From positions 1 through 36,933 of the forward strand of contig QZKE01000058.1 in assembly GCA_003598015.1 (NCBI GenBank): a stretch of DNA of 36,933 nucleotides. Direction: 5' to 3'. The notes beneath the pieces are model-generated. The model worked only from the letters and a program-made list of their open reading frames with translations. It was not told where the DNA came from and made no database searches. The position numbers were made by a program, and so were the translations under genes. This DNA is from Actinomycetota bacterium. Its GTDB lineage: Bacteria > Actinomycetota > Geothermincolia > Geothermincolales > RBG-13-55-18. This document shows positions 8,033-15,290 of the stretch, piece by piece. Each line of letters opens with the position of its first letter. The stretch's first letter is position 1.

Positions 8033-9091
8033 CTACCCCTGCACCTGTCCCATGAGGAAATCCTGCAGGGTCGGCACCCCCACCGGTGCCTCGCGCCGTT
8101 CCAGGGTTATGGCGTCGCCCGAGCACGTCGGGATGCACACTCCGCAGCCCAGGCATAGTGCGGCATCTACTCCGGCCGTGTCCCCGCCGTGCAGGGAGAT
8201 AGCCCCCACCGGGCAGCGCTCCTCGCAGGTGCCGCAGCCCAGGCACGACTCCTCTTCCACCGCGGCGGCGTAACTGGAGGGGGCCAAGGCGTTGGCGAAT
8301 CCCAATACGTTCCTGCTCTGCAGGAAAACACAGCAGCACTCACAGCAGCAGCAAATGGTGGAGACCTTGCCCTGGTAATTGTCGGCCGAGAAGACCAGGC
8401 CTTCCTCGTGAGCCTCCGCGAGTTTGCGCAGGGTCTCCTCCAGGGTCAGCTCTCTGCCCATGCCCTGCTCTACGATGTAACGGCCCATGGATCCGAAATG
8501 GAAGCAGTTCTCCCTCTCGTGCTCGCAACCCTCGCCCATGTATGCCTTCATCTGGCGGCAGGGGCAGTAGGCCACCGCCCGGTAGTCCACTTTCTCGGCC
8601 AGCTCCCTGATGGTCTCGAAGGGAAGCACCTGGGAGGAGCTCTCCACTTCCTCCTGGACGGGAACGGCACGGACCAGGGGGACCTTGCGGTCGGCGATCT
8701 CTTTTCCCCACGGTCCATGGAGATACTTGATCCACAACGGGGACAGGCGCCTTACCGTGTCGTTGTCTTTCCCAGGCCAGAAGGGGGTCTCCGAGAAACC
8801 CACCAGGGGTGGAAGCAGGCGGTACCTTGTCTCTCCTCCCTTGGTGCTCTTGAAAACGGTTCCCCTGGAGGCCATGGTCTCCAGCCTGGCGGCAAGTTCG
8901 CCGGCGGGTACGTCTATCTCCTCGGCGAGTTCGGCGGGCGTGAAGTTGGAGAAGGGGAGCTTCGCCGCGAGCTCCGCCTCCTCCGGCGTGAAGAGGATGC
9001 CCAGTATTTCCAGGAACTCGTCGCTCAGCGGAGCCCTGATGGGCATCTCGTCCAGGTGTTTCACCAGTGATTCATAGACATCGTCCGGCAT
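8033..9091 (-). CDS. Winged-helix / Cys-cluster / 2x[4Fe-4S] ferredoxin protein, paralogue 3
   Basis: This 352-residue protein is the first of the three to be transcribed, 53 bp after the TetR gene. The winged-helix-like segment is TPAELAEEIDVPAGELAARL (51-70). Central Cys are 176, 178 (YCPCR), 189 and 196, and the cluster is ICCCCECCC (C247-250, C252-254). Ferredoxin motifs are C283/286/289/293 and C313/316/319/323; the second ends CS rather than CP. The start at 9091 has GGGAGGAG upstream; a longer reading starts at 9142 but lacks a comparable site. The tandem arrangement with diverged sequences suggests three partners or three sensing ranges rather than simple redundancy (inference). Confidence 0.85.
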   Translation of the reverse strand: MPDDVYESLVKHLDEMPIRAPLSDEFLEILGILFTPEEAELAAKLPFSNFTPAELAEEIDVPAGELAARLETMASRGTVFKSTKGGETRYRLLPPLVGFSETPFWPGKDNDTVRRLSPLWIKYLHGPWGKEIADRKVPLVRAVPVQEEVESSSQVLPFETIRELAEKVDYRAVAYCPCRQMKAYMGEGCEHERENCFHFGSMGRYIVEQGMGRELTLEETLRKLAEAHEEGLVFSADNYQGKVSTICCCCECCCVFLQSRNVLGFANALAPSSYAAAVEEESCLGCGTCEERCPVGAISLHGGDTAGVDAALCLGCGVCIPTCSGDAITLERREAPVGVPTLQDFLMGQVQG

Positions 9092-9144
9092 ATGCATCTC
9101 CTCCCTGTTCAAAAAAGGATCTCCATGGCGTCTCCGCCCCACTG

Positions 9145-9801
9145 TTATCTCTTTGCGCGGGAAGGCGCTTTCTGGCCTGTCCGGCAGCGCTCCTGCAGGT
9201 TCGCGAACTGCTCGAGTATGAGCACAACGTTATTGCGCATGGGGGTGGGGTCCCGGGTGACCTTGCTGATCATGATCCCGCCCTCCAGGGCGCTGATGGC
9301 GAAATCCGCGTACGCGGCGCAGTCGAAATCGGGCGGCACCTCACCCGCCTCCTTCATCTCCTCCAGTTCGCAAGCGATCAGTTCCGACCAGCTCCGGAAA
9401 GCCCGGGCGATTCTCTCCCGGAAACCCTCGCTCAAATTACTGGTCTCCAGCGCGAGGTTTCCCAGGATGCACCCGCGCGAGCAGTCCGCGGCCTCGACGA
9501 TGCCCTGTATCCCCTCGAGCATAAACTCGATACGCTCGTAGGGTGTGAGATCAGGGCGGACGAGGGACTCCCGCATGCTCCCCAGGATGTGTTGCGTGGC
9601 GTTCTCGATCACCGCATAGCCCAGCTCCTCCTTGGAGGCGAAATGGAAGTAGAAGCTGCCCTTGGTCACCCCCGCCACGGCGATGACGTCGTCGATGGTG
9701 GTCTTGGCGTAACCCCTCTCGTACATGAGCAGTGTGGCGTGGCCGACGATACGCCGGCGCGTCTTCTCGCCCTTGGAAACGGTCGCCGCCTGCCCCCCCA
9801 C
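9145..9801 (-). CDS. TetR/AcrR-family transcriptional regulator
   Basis: This one-component repressor has about 218 residues. The N-terminal helix-turn-helix reads TTIDDVIAVAGVTKGSFYFHFASKEEL. The ligand domain contains CSRGCILGNLALE, typical of one TetR C-terminal subfamily. I chose the GTG at 9801 because GGAGG lies five bases upstream; a TTG at 9825 would add eight residues. The promoter has a palindrome overlapping the expected transcript start, suggesting autorepression. It lies first in a minus-strand run with the ferredoxin paralogues, so it probably controls them. The ligand is unknown; acyl-CoA-type ligands are common in the family. Confidence 0.88.
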   Translation of the reverse strand: MGGQAATVSKGEKTRRRIVGHATLLMYERGYAKTTIDDVIAVAGVTKGSFYFHFASKEELGYAVIENATQHILGSMRESLVRPDLTPYERIEFMLEGIQGIVEAADCSRGCILGNLALETSNLSEGFRERIARAFRSWSELIACELEEMKEAGEVPPDFDCAAYADFAISALEGGIMISKVTRDPTPMRNNVVLILEQFANLQERCRTGQKAPSRAKR

Positions 9802-9820
9802 GAATACCTCCACATAATAG

Positions 9821-9869
9821 ACCAACTAGTCGGTTTGTTCTATTCTAACAGCTGTTCAAGGCCTGTCAA
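9821..9869 (-). promoter_or_regulatory. Promoter and TetR-type operator for the TetR/ferredoxin cluster
   Basis: On the minus strand there is a -35 TTGACA (9869-9864), a 16-bp spacer and a -10 TAGAAT (9847-9842). Just downstream, 9821-9834 is ACCGACTAGTTGGT, a 14-bp palindrome with one mismatched pair, placed where a repressor would block the start site near 9835. AACAGCTGTT (9847-9856) is a second, perfect palindrome in the spacer. The leader to the GTG start is about 34 bases. Confidence 0.75.
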
Positions 9870-10043
9870 GTCGGGGACGAAGGCCTGGCGTGGGCAGGTC
9901 ATACGGCGGGCCGCACAGCTGGTCTGTTCAAAAGGCCTTCTATCGGATAAAAATAGAGTCAACAGCAGTGGTCCATGTGCTTCTCTCGAGAGAAGAGATA
10001 TTCCTTTCGGGCTGGGGACTTCGCAAAGGGAAAGGCAGGGAAG

Positions 10044-10529
10044 ATGGCCGCCGAGGGCTTTCCGGATATCATTCAGGTGATCGTGGAGATACCCAAGGGA
10101 TCACGCAACAAGTACGAATACGATCCCGAGAGCGAAAGGATCAAGCTGAACCGCGTCCTCTCCAGCTCGGTGCATTACCCGGCCGACTACGGCTACGCCG
10201 AGGGCACCATGGCCGAGGACGGCGACGAGGTCGACGTGCTGGTGCTCATCGAAGAGCCGACATTCCCGGGGTGCCTCATCGAGGCCAAGCCCATAGGTTA
10301 CCTGGAGATGCGGGACGAGAAGGGCGGGGACAACAAGGTGATAGCCGTGCCCCTGGGCGACCCCCGCTGGGGGCAGGTGAAGGATCTCTACGAACTCCCG
10401 GCCTCGCTGCTGGACGAGATAGAGAACTTCTTCCTTACCTATAAGAAGCTGGAGTTCCAGGAAGTACGCAGCGAAGGCTGGCAGGACGCCCGCAAGGCCA
10501 GGGACTACCTCAAGGATTGCCGTACCTAG
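10044..10529 (+). CDS. ppa: Soluble inorganic pyrophosphatase (family I)
   Basis: Hydrolyses pyrophosphate to phosphate in the cytoplasm, pulling biosynthetic and acyl-adenylating reactions forward. The 161-residue length is typical. EIPKGSRNKYEYD (15-27) and the signature DGDEVDVL (59-66, metal-binding D59, D61, D64) are diagnostic, with further acidic residues D91 and D96. LSSSVHYPADYGY is also characteristic. The ATG at 10044 gives the family's normal N-terminus, although its ribosome site (GGCAGGGA) is modest and an in-frame ATG exists at 9975. It stands alone between divergent TetR and convergent SDR genes. The AMP-forming ligases in the window produce pyrophosphate, but ppa is a housekeeping gene. 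Confidence 0.95.
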   Translation: MAAEGFPDIIQVIVEIPKGSRNKYEYDPESERIKLNRVLSSSVHYPADYGYAEGTMAEDGDEVDVLVLIEEPTFPGCLIEAKPIGYLEMRDEKGGDNKVIAVPLGDPRWGQVKDLYELPASLLDEIENFFLTYKKLEFQEVRSEGWQDARKARDYLKDCRT

Positions 10530-10620
10530 GACGTATCATCTCGTCTCCGTTAAAGCGCCGGCAAGCAAACGCTCTATGCGCCCGATGTCTTTATGATGCG
10601 TTTATCTGCCGGGTTTGCGT

Positions 10621-11490
10621 TCAGATCGACTGCAACGCACGCTTCGGAACCTTGCTGCGCAGCCAGGCGAAGAACTTGGCCACGCCCAGCCCCGAGCGGG
10701 TAGCCAGGCGGGGGAAGAGGCGGCGGTAATGGTAGAAAACCCTGCTGGGCAGGCCCGGTATGACCAGGAACTTGTTACCGGCGATCGCATCGACCACGCG
10801 GTTGGCGACCTTCTGGGGCGAGCCACCGAAGAGCTCCAGGAACCTCTCCACCAGCCGCGCGCCCTTGAAGTGGAGGGGAAAGTCCTTGATGGTCTGGGTA
10901 TTCGTCATGGGGGTCTTGATGTATCCGGGACAGACCAGGGTAACGCCCACTCCGTTGTGCCTCAAGTCGTAATAGAGGACCTCGGTGAGGCCGGTCACGG
11001 CGAACTTGCTCGCGCAGTAAGCCGACTGTCCCGGTACGGGGATGATGCCGTCGATGGACCCGATATTTACGATATGGCCGCACCCCCGCTCGGTCATCGC
11101 CGGCAGAAATACCTCGATAGCGTTGATGGTGCCCATCAAGTTGATATCGATGATACGCTTCCATTCGTCGTGGTCGGTGGCGGTGACGTGGGCGATGAGG
11201 GTGATGCCGGCGCAGTTGACCAGGATATCCGGAGTGAGGCCTTTCTTCTCGAGCTCATCCTTTATCAGGCGCAGGTCTTCGATGGAGGTCACGTCGGCCT
11301 GGAAACCGAAAGCCCTGTACCCCTCGCCCCTCAACTCGGCCAAGGCCTTGTCCAGCGAGGCCTGGTTTCTATCCACGAGGATGGGCTCGGCGCCCTTGCC
11401 GGCGAGCCTCGCGGCTATGGCAAAGCCGATGCCGCTTGCCCCCCCGGTTACCAGGGCCCTCTTGCCCTTAATATCCAATCGGTTTCTCAT
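10621..11490 (-). CDS. Short-chain dehydrogenase/reductase (SDR)
   Basis: This 289-residue classical SDR oxidises or reduces an alcohol/ketone with NAD(P). The cofactor motif TGGASGIG is at 15-22, NCAG follows in the middle, and the active site is the Ser of NIGSIDG with YCASK. The D in LVDRNQ at the end of strand 2 favours NAD. The basic, hydrophobic C-terminus (VFYHYRRLFPRLATR) could associate with membrane. The ATG at 11490 has only a weak site upstream (GGGTG); longer readings to 11568 add a non-homologous tail. It has its own promoter with an overlapping palindrome and stands next to the MerR/TetR hybrid regulator. The substrate is not predictable. Confidence 0.88.
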   Translation of the reverse strand: MRNRLDIKGKRALVTGGASGIGFAIAARLAGKGAEPILVDRNQASLDKALAELRGEGYRAFGFQADVTSIEDLRLIKDELEKKGLTPDILVNCAGITLIAHVTATDHDEWKRIIDINLMGTINAIEVFLPAMTERGCGHIVNIGSIDGIIPVPGQSAYCASKFAVTGLTEVLYYDLRHNGVGVTLVCPGYIKTPMTNTQTIKDFPLHFKGARLVERFLELFGGSPQKVANRVVDAIAGNKFLVIPGLPSRVFYHYRRLFPRLATRSGLGVAKFFAWLRSKVPKRALQSI

Positions 11491-11615
11491 CGCATTCACC
11501 CGTTTTTTTCTATCGCTTGTGGTGGTGGGCACCCCGGGGAGAGAACAGTCCCCCTGGAGCATACTCACCGGCTTCTTTTCCTTTTCCGGCGGCGCATTCC
11601 CTCGCGCTCTCGTTC

Positions 11616-11653
11616 ATAATACTTGAAAGAAGAAATATTTGCAATATGCAAAT
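11616..11653 (-). promoter_or_regulatory. Promoter with overlapping inverted repeat upstream of SDR gene
   Basis: On the minus strand, -35 TTGCAA (11644-11639), a 17-bp spacer and -10 TATTAT (11621-11616) form a good sigma-70-type promoter. The -35 lies inside a perfect inverted repeat, ATTTGCA-ATA-TGCAAAT (11637-11653), with AAA/TTT extending the arms after one mismatch. This is the typical geometry for repression. The leader to 11490 would be about 120 bases. Confidence 0.65.
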
Positions 11654-11741
11654 TTTATAGCCTCTCAAGCACATCCGAAGGGACATCCGCTGTTCGGGTA
11701 GCCGGATCGCAGGGCGCCAGGAAATCCCTCAGCGAATCCAT

Positions 11742-12668
11742 TTACTCTACGCGAGGAGCGGGATTGAGACCGTTATATACGCATTCGATCATGGTCTCGG
11801 CGATGTCCTCAAAGGCGTACTCATCGTCGAAACCCAGTCTCTGAAAGGTGGCCTCCGCCAGGGTTATGAATATATATGCAAGTAGCTCAGGGTCGAGGTC
11901 GCGGTAGAGCCCCTCCGCGATGGCCTCCTTGATCTCTGCGGTGAAATCCTCTGTGAGGTCGTGGTAGATTTTTTTCAGCCTCTCCACGGCCCAGGGATCC
12001 TTGGCGGCTGCCCCGGAACGCAGCTGGTTGAGTACCTCCCCGATGAGGGGATAGTTATGGCGGAAGGCCTCCAGCATGATGTAGCCCCTGACAATAAGAT
12101 CACCCTCTTGCTGTAATGCTTCACGGTAATCCTTTTTAAACTTGCCGATCACGTACTCGATGATCTCCACGAAGAGTTCCTGCTTGTTGGGGAAGTAGAG
12201 ATAGAATGTAGGCGCGGAGACACCGGCCTCACGGGCTATATCCCTCACGCTGGTGCGGTAGTATCCCCTCACCGTGTAGAGGGTGAGTGCGGCGGCGATT
12301 ATCTCCATACGCCGGCGCTCGTGCCGGTCCAGGCCATCCGCATCGAAATCGAGTGTCTCGCTTATCACCGAACCTCCCGCGGCGCCGCCGCTTTCTCTCA
12401 GAGCCCTCAACAGGGTTATGGGCATGCGGGATCTTCCCGTTGCCTTGCCGTACTCGGACTTCATTTTCCTGATAGTGTTGAGGCGTCTGAGATGGGTGTC
12501 GTCATAATAGGCGCTGGTACGGCCCGTCTTGCGGGGAGGGGGAAGTATGCCCTCACGCGTATAGAAATGGATCGTGCTTCTGTTGAAGCCCGATAGTCTT
12601 TCCAGCTCCTTCATGCGGTATTTCTTCTCGTCTGCCATGGCATGATCAATATAGCATAATTCCTTCAT
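11742..12668 (-). CDS. Hybrid MerR-TetR transcriptional regulator
   Basis: This 308-residue protein has two DNA-binding domains. Residues about 17-72 are MerR-like (RMKELERLSGFNRSTIHFY, then REGILPPP). After a linker, about 118-168 form a TetR helix-turn-helix (TSVRDIAREAGVSAPTFYLYFPNKQEL). The rest is an all-helical TetR ligand domain ending in the Cys-containing TMIECVYNGL. It is divergent from the isomerase-like operon and likely controls it. No ribosome site is clear: the ATG at 12668 or the ATG at 12638 (MADEKKY) could be used. ACTACATAG, which also occurs by the operon promoter, directly abuts the 12668 start, suggesting autoregulation. Fusions of these two families occur elsewhere but are uncommon. 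Confidence 0.88.
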   Translation of the reverse strand: MKELCYIDHAMADEKKYRMKELERLSGFNRSTIHFYTREGILPPPRKTGRTSAYYDDTHLRRLNTIRKMKSEYGKATGRSRMPITLLRALRESGGAAGGSVISETLDFDADGLDRHERRRMEIIAAALTLYTVRGYYRTSVRDIAREAGVSAPTFYLYFPNKQELFVEIIEYVIGKFKKDYREALQQEGDLIVRGYIMLEAFRHNYPLIGEVLNQLRSGAAAKDPWAVERLKKIYHDLTEDFTAEIKEAIAEGLYRDLDPELLAYIFITLAEATFQRLGFDDEYAFEDIAETMIECVYNGLNPAPRVE

Positions 12669-12859
12669 ACTACATAGTTAATAAATAAAATGATTCGCAG
12701 CGTTTGTTCTTATCCACGATTATGCACCAGCGCTGGTAAAGCATAAATAACCTTATAAATAAGGATTATTCTATGAATTGCGCGGTTTTTCAGACGGGCG
12801 TTCTCTCTTGACAGCAACAATTGCATAAGCTATATTTTTACACTACATAGCAGACTATG
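12669..12859. promoter_or_regulatory. Palindrome-rich divergent control region
   Basis: The 288-bp gap is clearly AT-rich relative to its surroundings. ACTACATAG occurs at 12669-12677 and 12842-12850, next to both divergent genes. The second copy continues into CATAG-CAGA-CTATG (12846-12859), a perfect inverted repeat at the expected transcript start. A perfect 12-bp palindrome, ACCAGCGCTGGT, is at 12726-12737. CCTTAT-AA-ATAAGG, flanked by AATAA/TTATT, forms a longer dyad at 12746-12770. These are candidate operators for the adjacent MerR-TetR protein. Confidence 0.65.
12808..12836 (+). promoter_or_regulatory. Strong sigma-70-type promoter of isomerase-like operon
   Basis: A consensus -35 TTGACA (12808-12813), 17-bp spacer and -10 TATATT (12831-12836) precede the inverted repeat at 12846-12859. 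The predicted start is near 12843, leaving a leader of roughly 114 bases before the ATG at 12957. Confidence 0.85.
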
Positions 12860-12956
12860 GGAGGTATGAGGCTATCGTTTTTATTATCCATCTCGAGGAG
12901 TTCACGGGCCGAAGAAGCGACCCCGGTAAGATGACCGTATATCGGAAGGAGGAGCC

Positions 12957-15107
12957 ATGGTAGGGAAGACGGCTGCAAAGGTTTACACAAGCATGCTGTC
13001 CACTTTTGTGGGCAGCGGCCTGGAGGACCTGATGGTGGGAAGGAGGGACTTCCTCCTAGATGCCCTGCGGCAGAGGGTGAGTGGCATCGAATTCATCGCG
13101 GGCGAGTTCGTCAAGGACTTCAGCGAGTTGGAGGGCGCATACGACAGGGATGATATCGACGGCGTGCTGGTCATTTCGGAAGGCCCCAGTACTTATGGTA
13201 AGATATGGTATAACCGTGCGCTCTCCGAGGCCGAGTTCTTCCGCAAGAAGCCGACCGTGATCGCCAACGATCCCTCCATCGGCGCCTACGCTTCGACCTA
13301 CACCATGACCCCCTTCTTCACCTCCGTATACCGCAGCGGTCTTCCGGTCATCCCGGTGATCGGCACCCACCTGGACGACATGGTTCCGGCCATGCACCTG
13401 CTCGAGGTGATACACCGCATGAAGGAGGCGCGCCTGCTACTCATGGGCGACTACGAGATCATGCCCCATCTCGCGCAGGTGATGTACGCGGTGGGAGGCG
13501 AGTTCGATCAGACCATCTGGGTGCTCGATTTCGAGGAGCATATAAAACGTCTCAAGGAGATATTCGGGACCGAGGTCATCATCATGAACGGGTGGGATTT
13601 CCGCAAGGACTACTACGAGGCGGTGCCGGACGGCGAGGCGCAGGAGTTGGCGGTCCGCTTCATAGCGGAATGCATGGCCTTGGACGGGCCAACCCGCGAA
13701 GAGGTGGTGGGGGCGGCAAGGTGGGTGCCAGCTGTGTGGAAAGCCGTCGGCGATACAAGGGCGGACGCGGTGTGCCTCCTCGAAGGTATGGGAGGGATAA
13801 AATCCCATCCCTGCTTCGTGGTCAGCGAGCTCAACGACGCCGGGATCCCCATGTTCCCCATCGCCCAACTGGACACCACGGTCACCATGCTCATGATGTA
13901 CTACCTCACGGGAAAAATCGGGTACGGCAACGAGACCTGGCTAGATATCCCGGAGGGGCGCGTCCTGCACCAGCAGTGCTGTGCTCCCCGCACCTGGGGA
14001 CTGGAGCCGGACAGCCCCAGGCAGCGCTACGATTTGAGGATCTGCTGCATGGGAGGTACCACCATCGTGACTGAGCCGGGCAGCGGTGTCGTCGGCGAAA
14101 CAGCCACCTCGGTCCACCTCTCCCTGCCCGGCAGGTTTATCAGTATCCATCAGGGCGAGTTCGCCGGGGCAATGTACCGGGAGAGGGGCCCCGATTTCTG
14201 GGGCAAGGACTTCCTGGGGCAGATGAGATTGCGCGATTTTACCTATGAACAGATAGGCTGCCACCATAAGTACATCGTGAAGACGGACCATGCCCGGCGC
14301 ATATGGGAGAACTGGACCAAGATGGTGGATCTCGCCGGAGGCACCAAGTCCCTCTATATCGGCGATTATAAGGACGAGCTCAGGGATCTGGCCACGCTCC
14401 TGCAGTTGGACCTGGTCCAGGAGGACCTGGAGGACCTGGACTACGATTGGCTGCACCGCAATCTCTTCGAGCGCCGCCCCTTCCCCGTTTCCTCGCTGGT
14501 ACTGCCGTCATTCGAGCCCTATCGCGTGGAGCGTATGCAGTCCCTTGTGGACAGGATTTTGCAGGGGGAGGTTGGGGTGCAGGACCTGCTGAACCAGATG
14601 GCCAGGCAGGTTTTGCAGCTGCTGCCGAAGCTCATGTCCGAGCCCGAGTTCAAGGATATGCAGGGCGGATTCATGCATCGCCTGCCCGAGCTGTTCGAAC
14701 GCCTCAAGGCCCTGCAGGACAAGGACCTATTTCTGAAGGTAAGAGATGTAGGCCTGTACGAGGTCGAGCTCGATCCTTCCGCCGCCATGCGCATGGATTT
14801 CGACGCGGTGCACAAGCTCTCTCCACTCGAGGAAAGCGAGCTTTCCGACGAGCGGTGGATAGGCCTGGAGATCGACCCGCGCGTGTTGGTGGAGATGCTC
14901 ATGGGAGTCGAGGGGCTGCGCACTATGAGAAACGAGAACATGCTGAGGGTACATGGGCTGCAGCACGTGGAGTCGGGCGGCATGCGGATGGGATCCTTCG
15001 GGATCGCCGAGGTGACAGAGGCATACTACAGGTTCGGCGGCTTCGAGCACTTCCACGAGCTGGCCCGCTCCCTGGTGGAGGGACTTCTCCAGGTATTCGA
15101 TATGTAA
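12957..15107 (+). CDS. Fucose/arabinose isomerase-fold protein with substituted metal site and extra C-terminal domain
   Basis: A 716-residue protein with AAGGAGGAG upstream of its ATG. Residues 1-470 follow the L-fucose/L-arabinose isomerase-like pattern: HPCFVVSELNDAGIP (284-298), MLMMYYLTGK (311-320), CCAPR (341-345) and GCHHKYIV (434-441). From memory of the family, the segment after GIP should contain CEAD and the later one SHCTAPR, which supply metal ligands. Here they read FPIAQLD (300-306) and HQQCCAPR, so the key Glu, Asp and His appear lost. Residues about 475-716 form an additional mostly helical domain I do not recognise. It heads the operon with GlpA/GlpB-like flavoproteins. It may not be an aldose-ketose isomerase; a binding or different lyase/isomerase role is possible. 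Confidence 0.75.
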   Translation: MVGKTAAKVYTSMLSTFVGSGLEDLMVGRRDFLLDALRQRVSGIEFIAGEFVKDFSELEGAYDRDDIDGVLVISEGPSTYGKIWYNRALSEAEFFRKKPTVIANDPSIGAYASTYTMTPFFTSVYRSGLPVIPVIGTHLDDMVPAMHLLEVIHRMKEARLLLMGDYEIMPHLAQVMYAVGGEFDQTIWVLDFEEHIKRLKEIFGTEVIIMNGWDFRKDYYEAVPDGEAQELAVRFIAECMALDGPTREEVVGAARWVPAVWKAVGDTRADAVCLLEGMGGIKSHPCFVVSELNDAGIPMFPIAQLDTTVTMLMMYYLTGKIGYGNETWLDIPEGRVLHQQCCAPRTWGLEPDSPRQRYDLRICCMGGTTIVTEPGSGVVGETATSVHLSLPGRFISIHQGEFAGAMYRERGPDFWGKDFLGQMRLRDFTYEQIGCHHKYIVKTDHARRIWENWTKMVDLAGGTKSLYIGDYKDELRDLATLLQLDLVQEDLEDLDYDWLHRNLFERRPFPVSSLVLPSFEPYRVERMQSLVDRILQGEVGVQDLLNQMARQVLQLLPKLMSEPEFKDMQGGFMHRLPELFERLKALQDKDLFLKVRDVGLYEVELDPSAAMRMDFDAVHKLSPLEESELSDERWIGLEIDPRVLVEMLMGVEGLRTMRNENMLRVHGLQHVESGGMRMGSFGIAEVTEAYYRFGGFEHFHELARSLVEGLLQVFDM

Positions 15108-15169
15108 GGCGCGACGCCCGGCCGTTTTTTCGGGGGGAGGCGGCGGTCCGTCTCGCCCCCGCCGGGTGT

Positions 15170-15198
15170 TTGTGCGCATATGCCACATTTAATATAAT
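15170..15198 (+). promoter_or_regulatory. Possible internal promoter before the GlpA-like gene
   Basis: A consensus -10 TATAAT (15193-15198) follows a weak -35 TTGTGC (15170-15175) at 17 bp, in the 183-bp gap between the isomerase-like and GlpA-like genes. It could allow the four downstream genes to be transcribed separately. Confidence 0.4.
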
Positions 15199-15290
15199 CG
15201 GGAAAGCATCTCATGCGTGTCGTATCCTTATGGATAAGCCGCGCTTCCATATATCTGGATGGTAGATCTCGAAGAGAAAAGGATGGTAAG

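Noticed and set aside
12866..12934. 22-codon leader peptide in the isomerase operon leader (MRLSFLLSIS...)
   Set aside because: The ribosome site is only one base from the ATG, there is no codon bias for attenuation, and no terminator/antiterminator pair was found.
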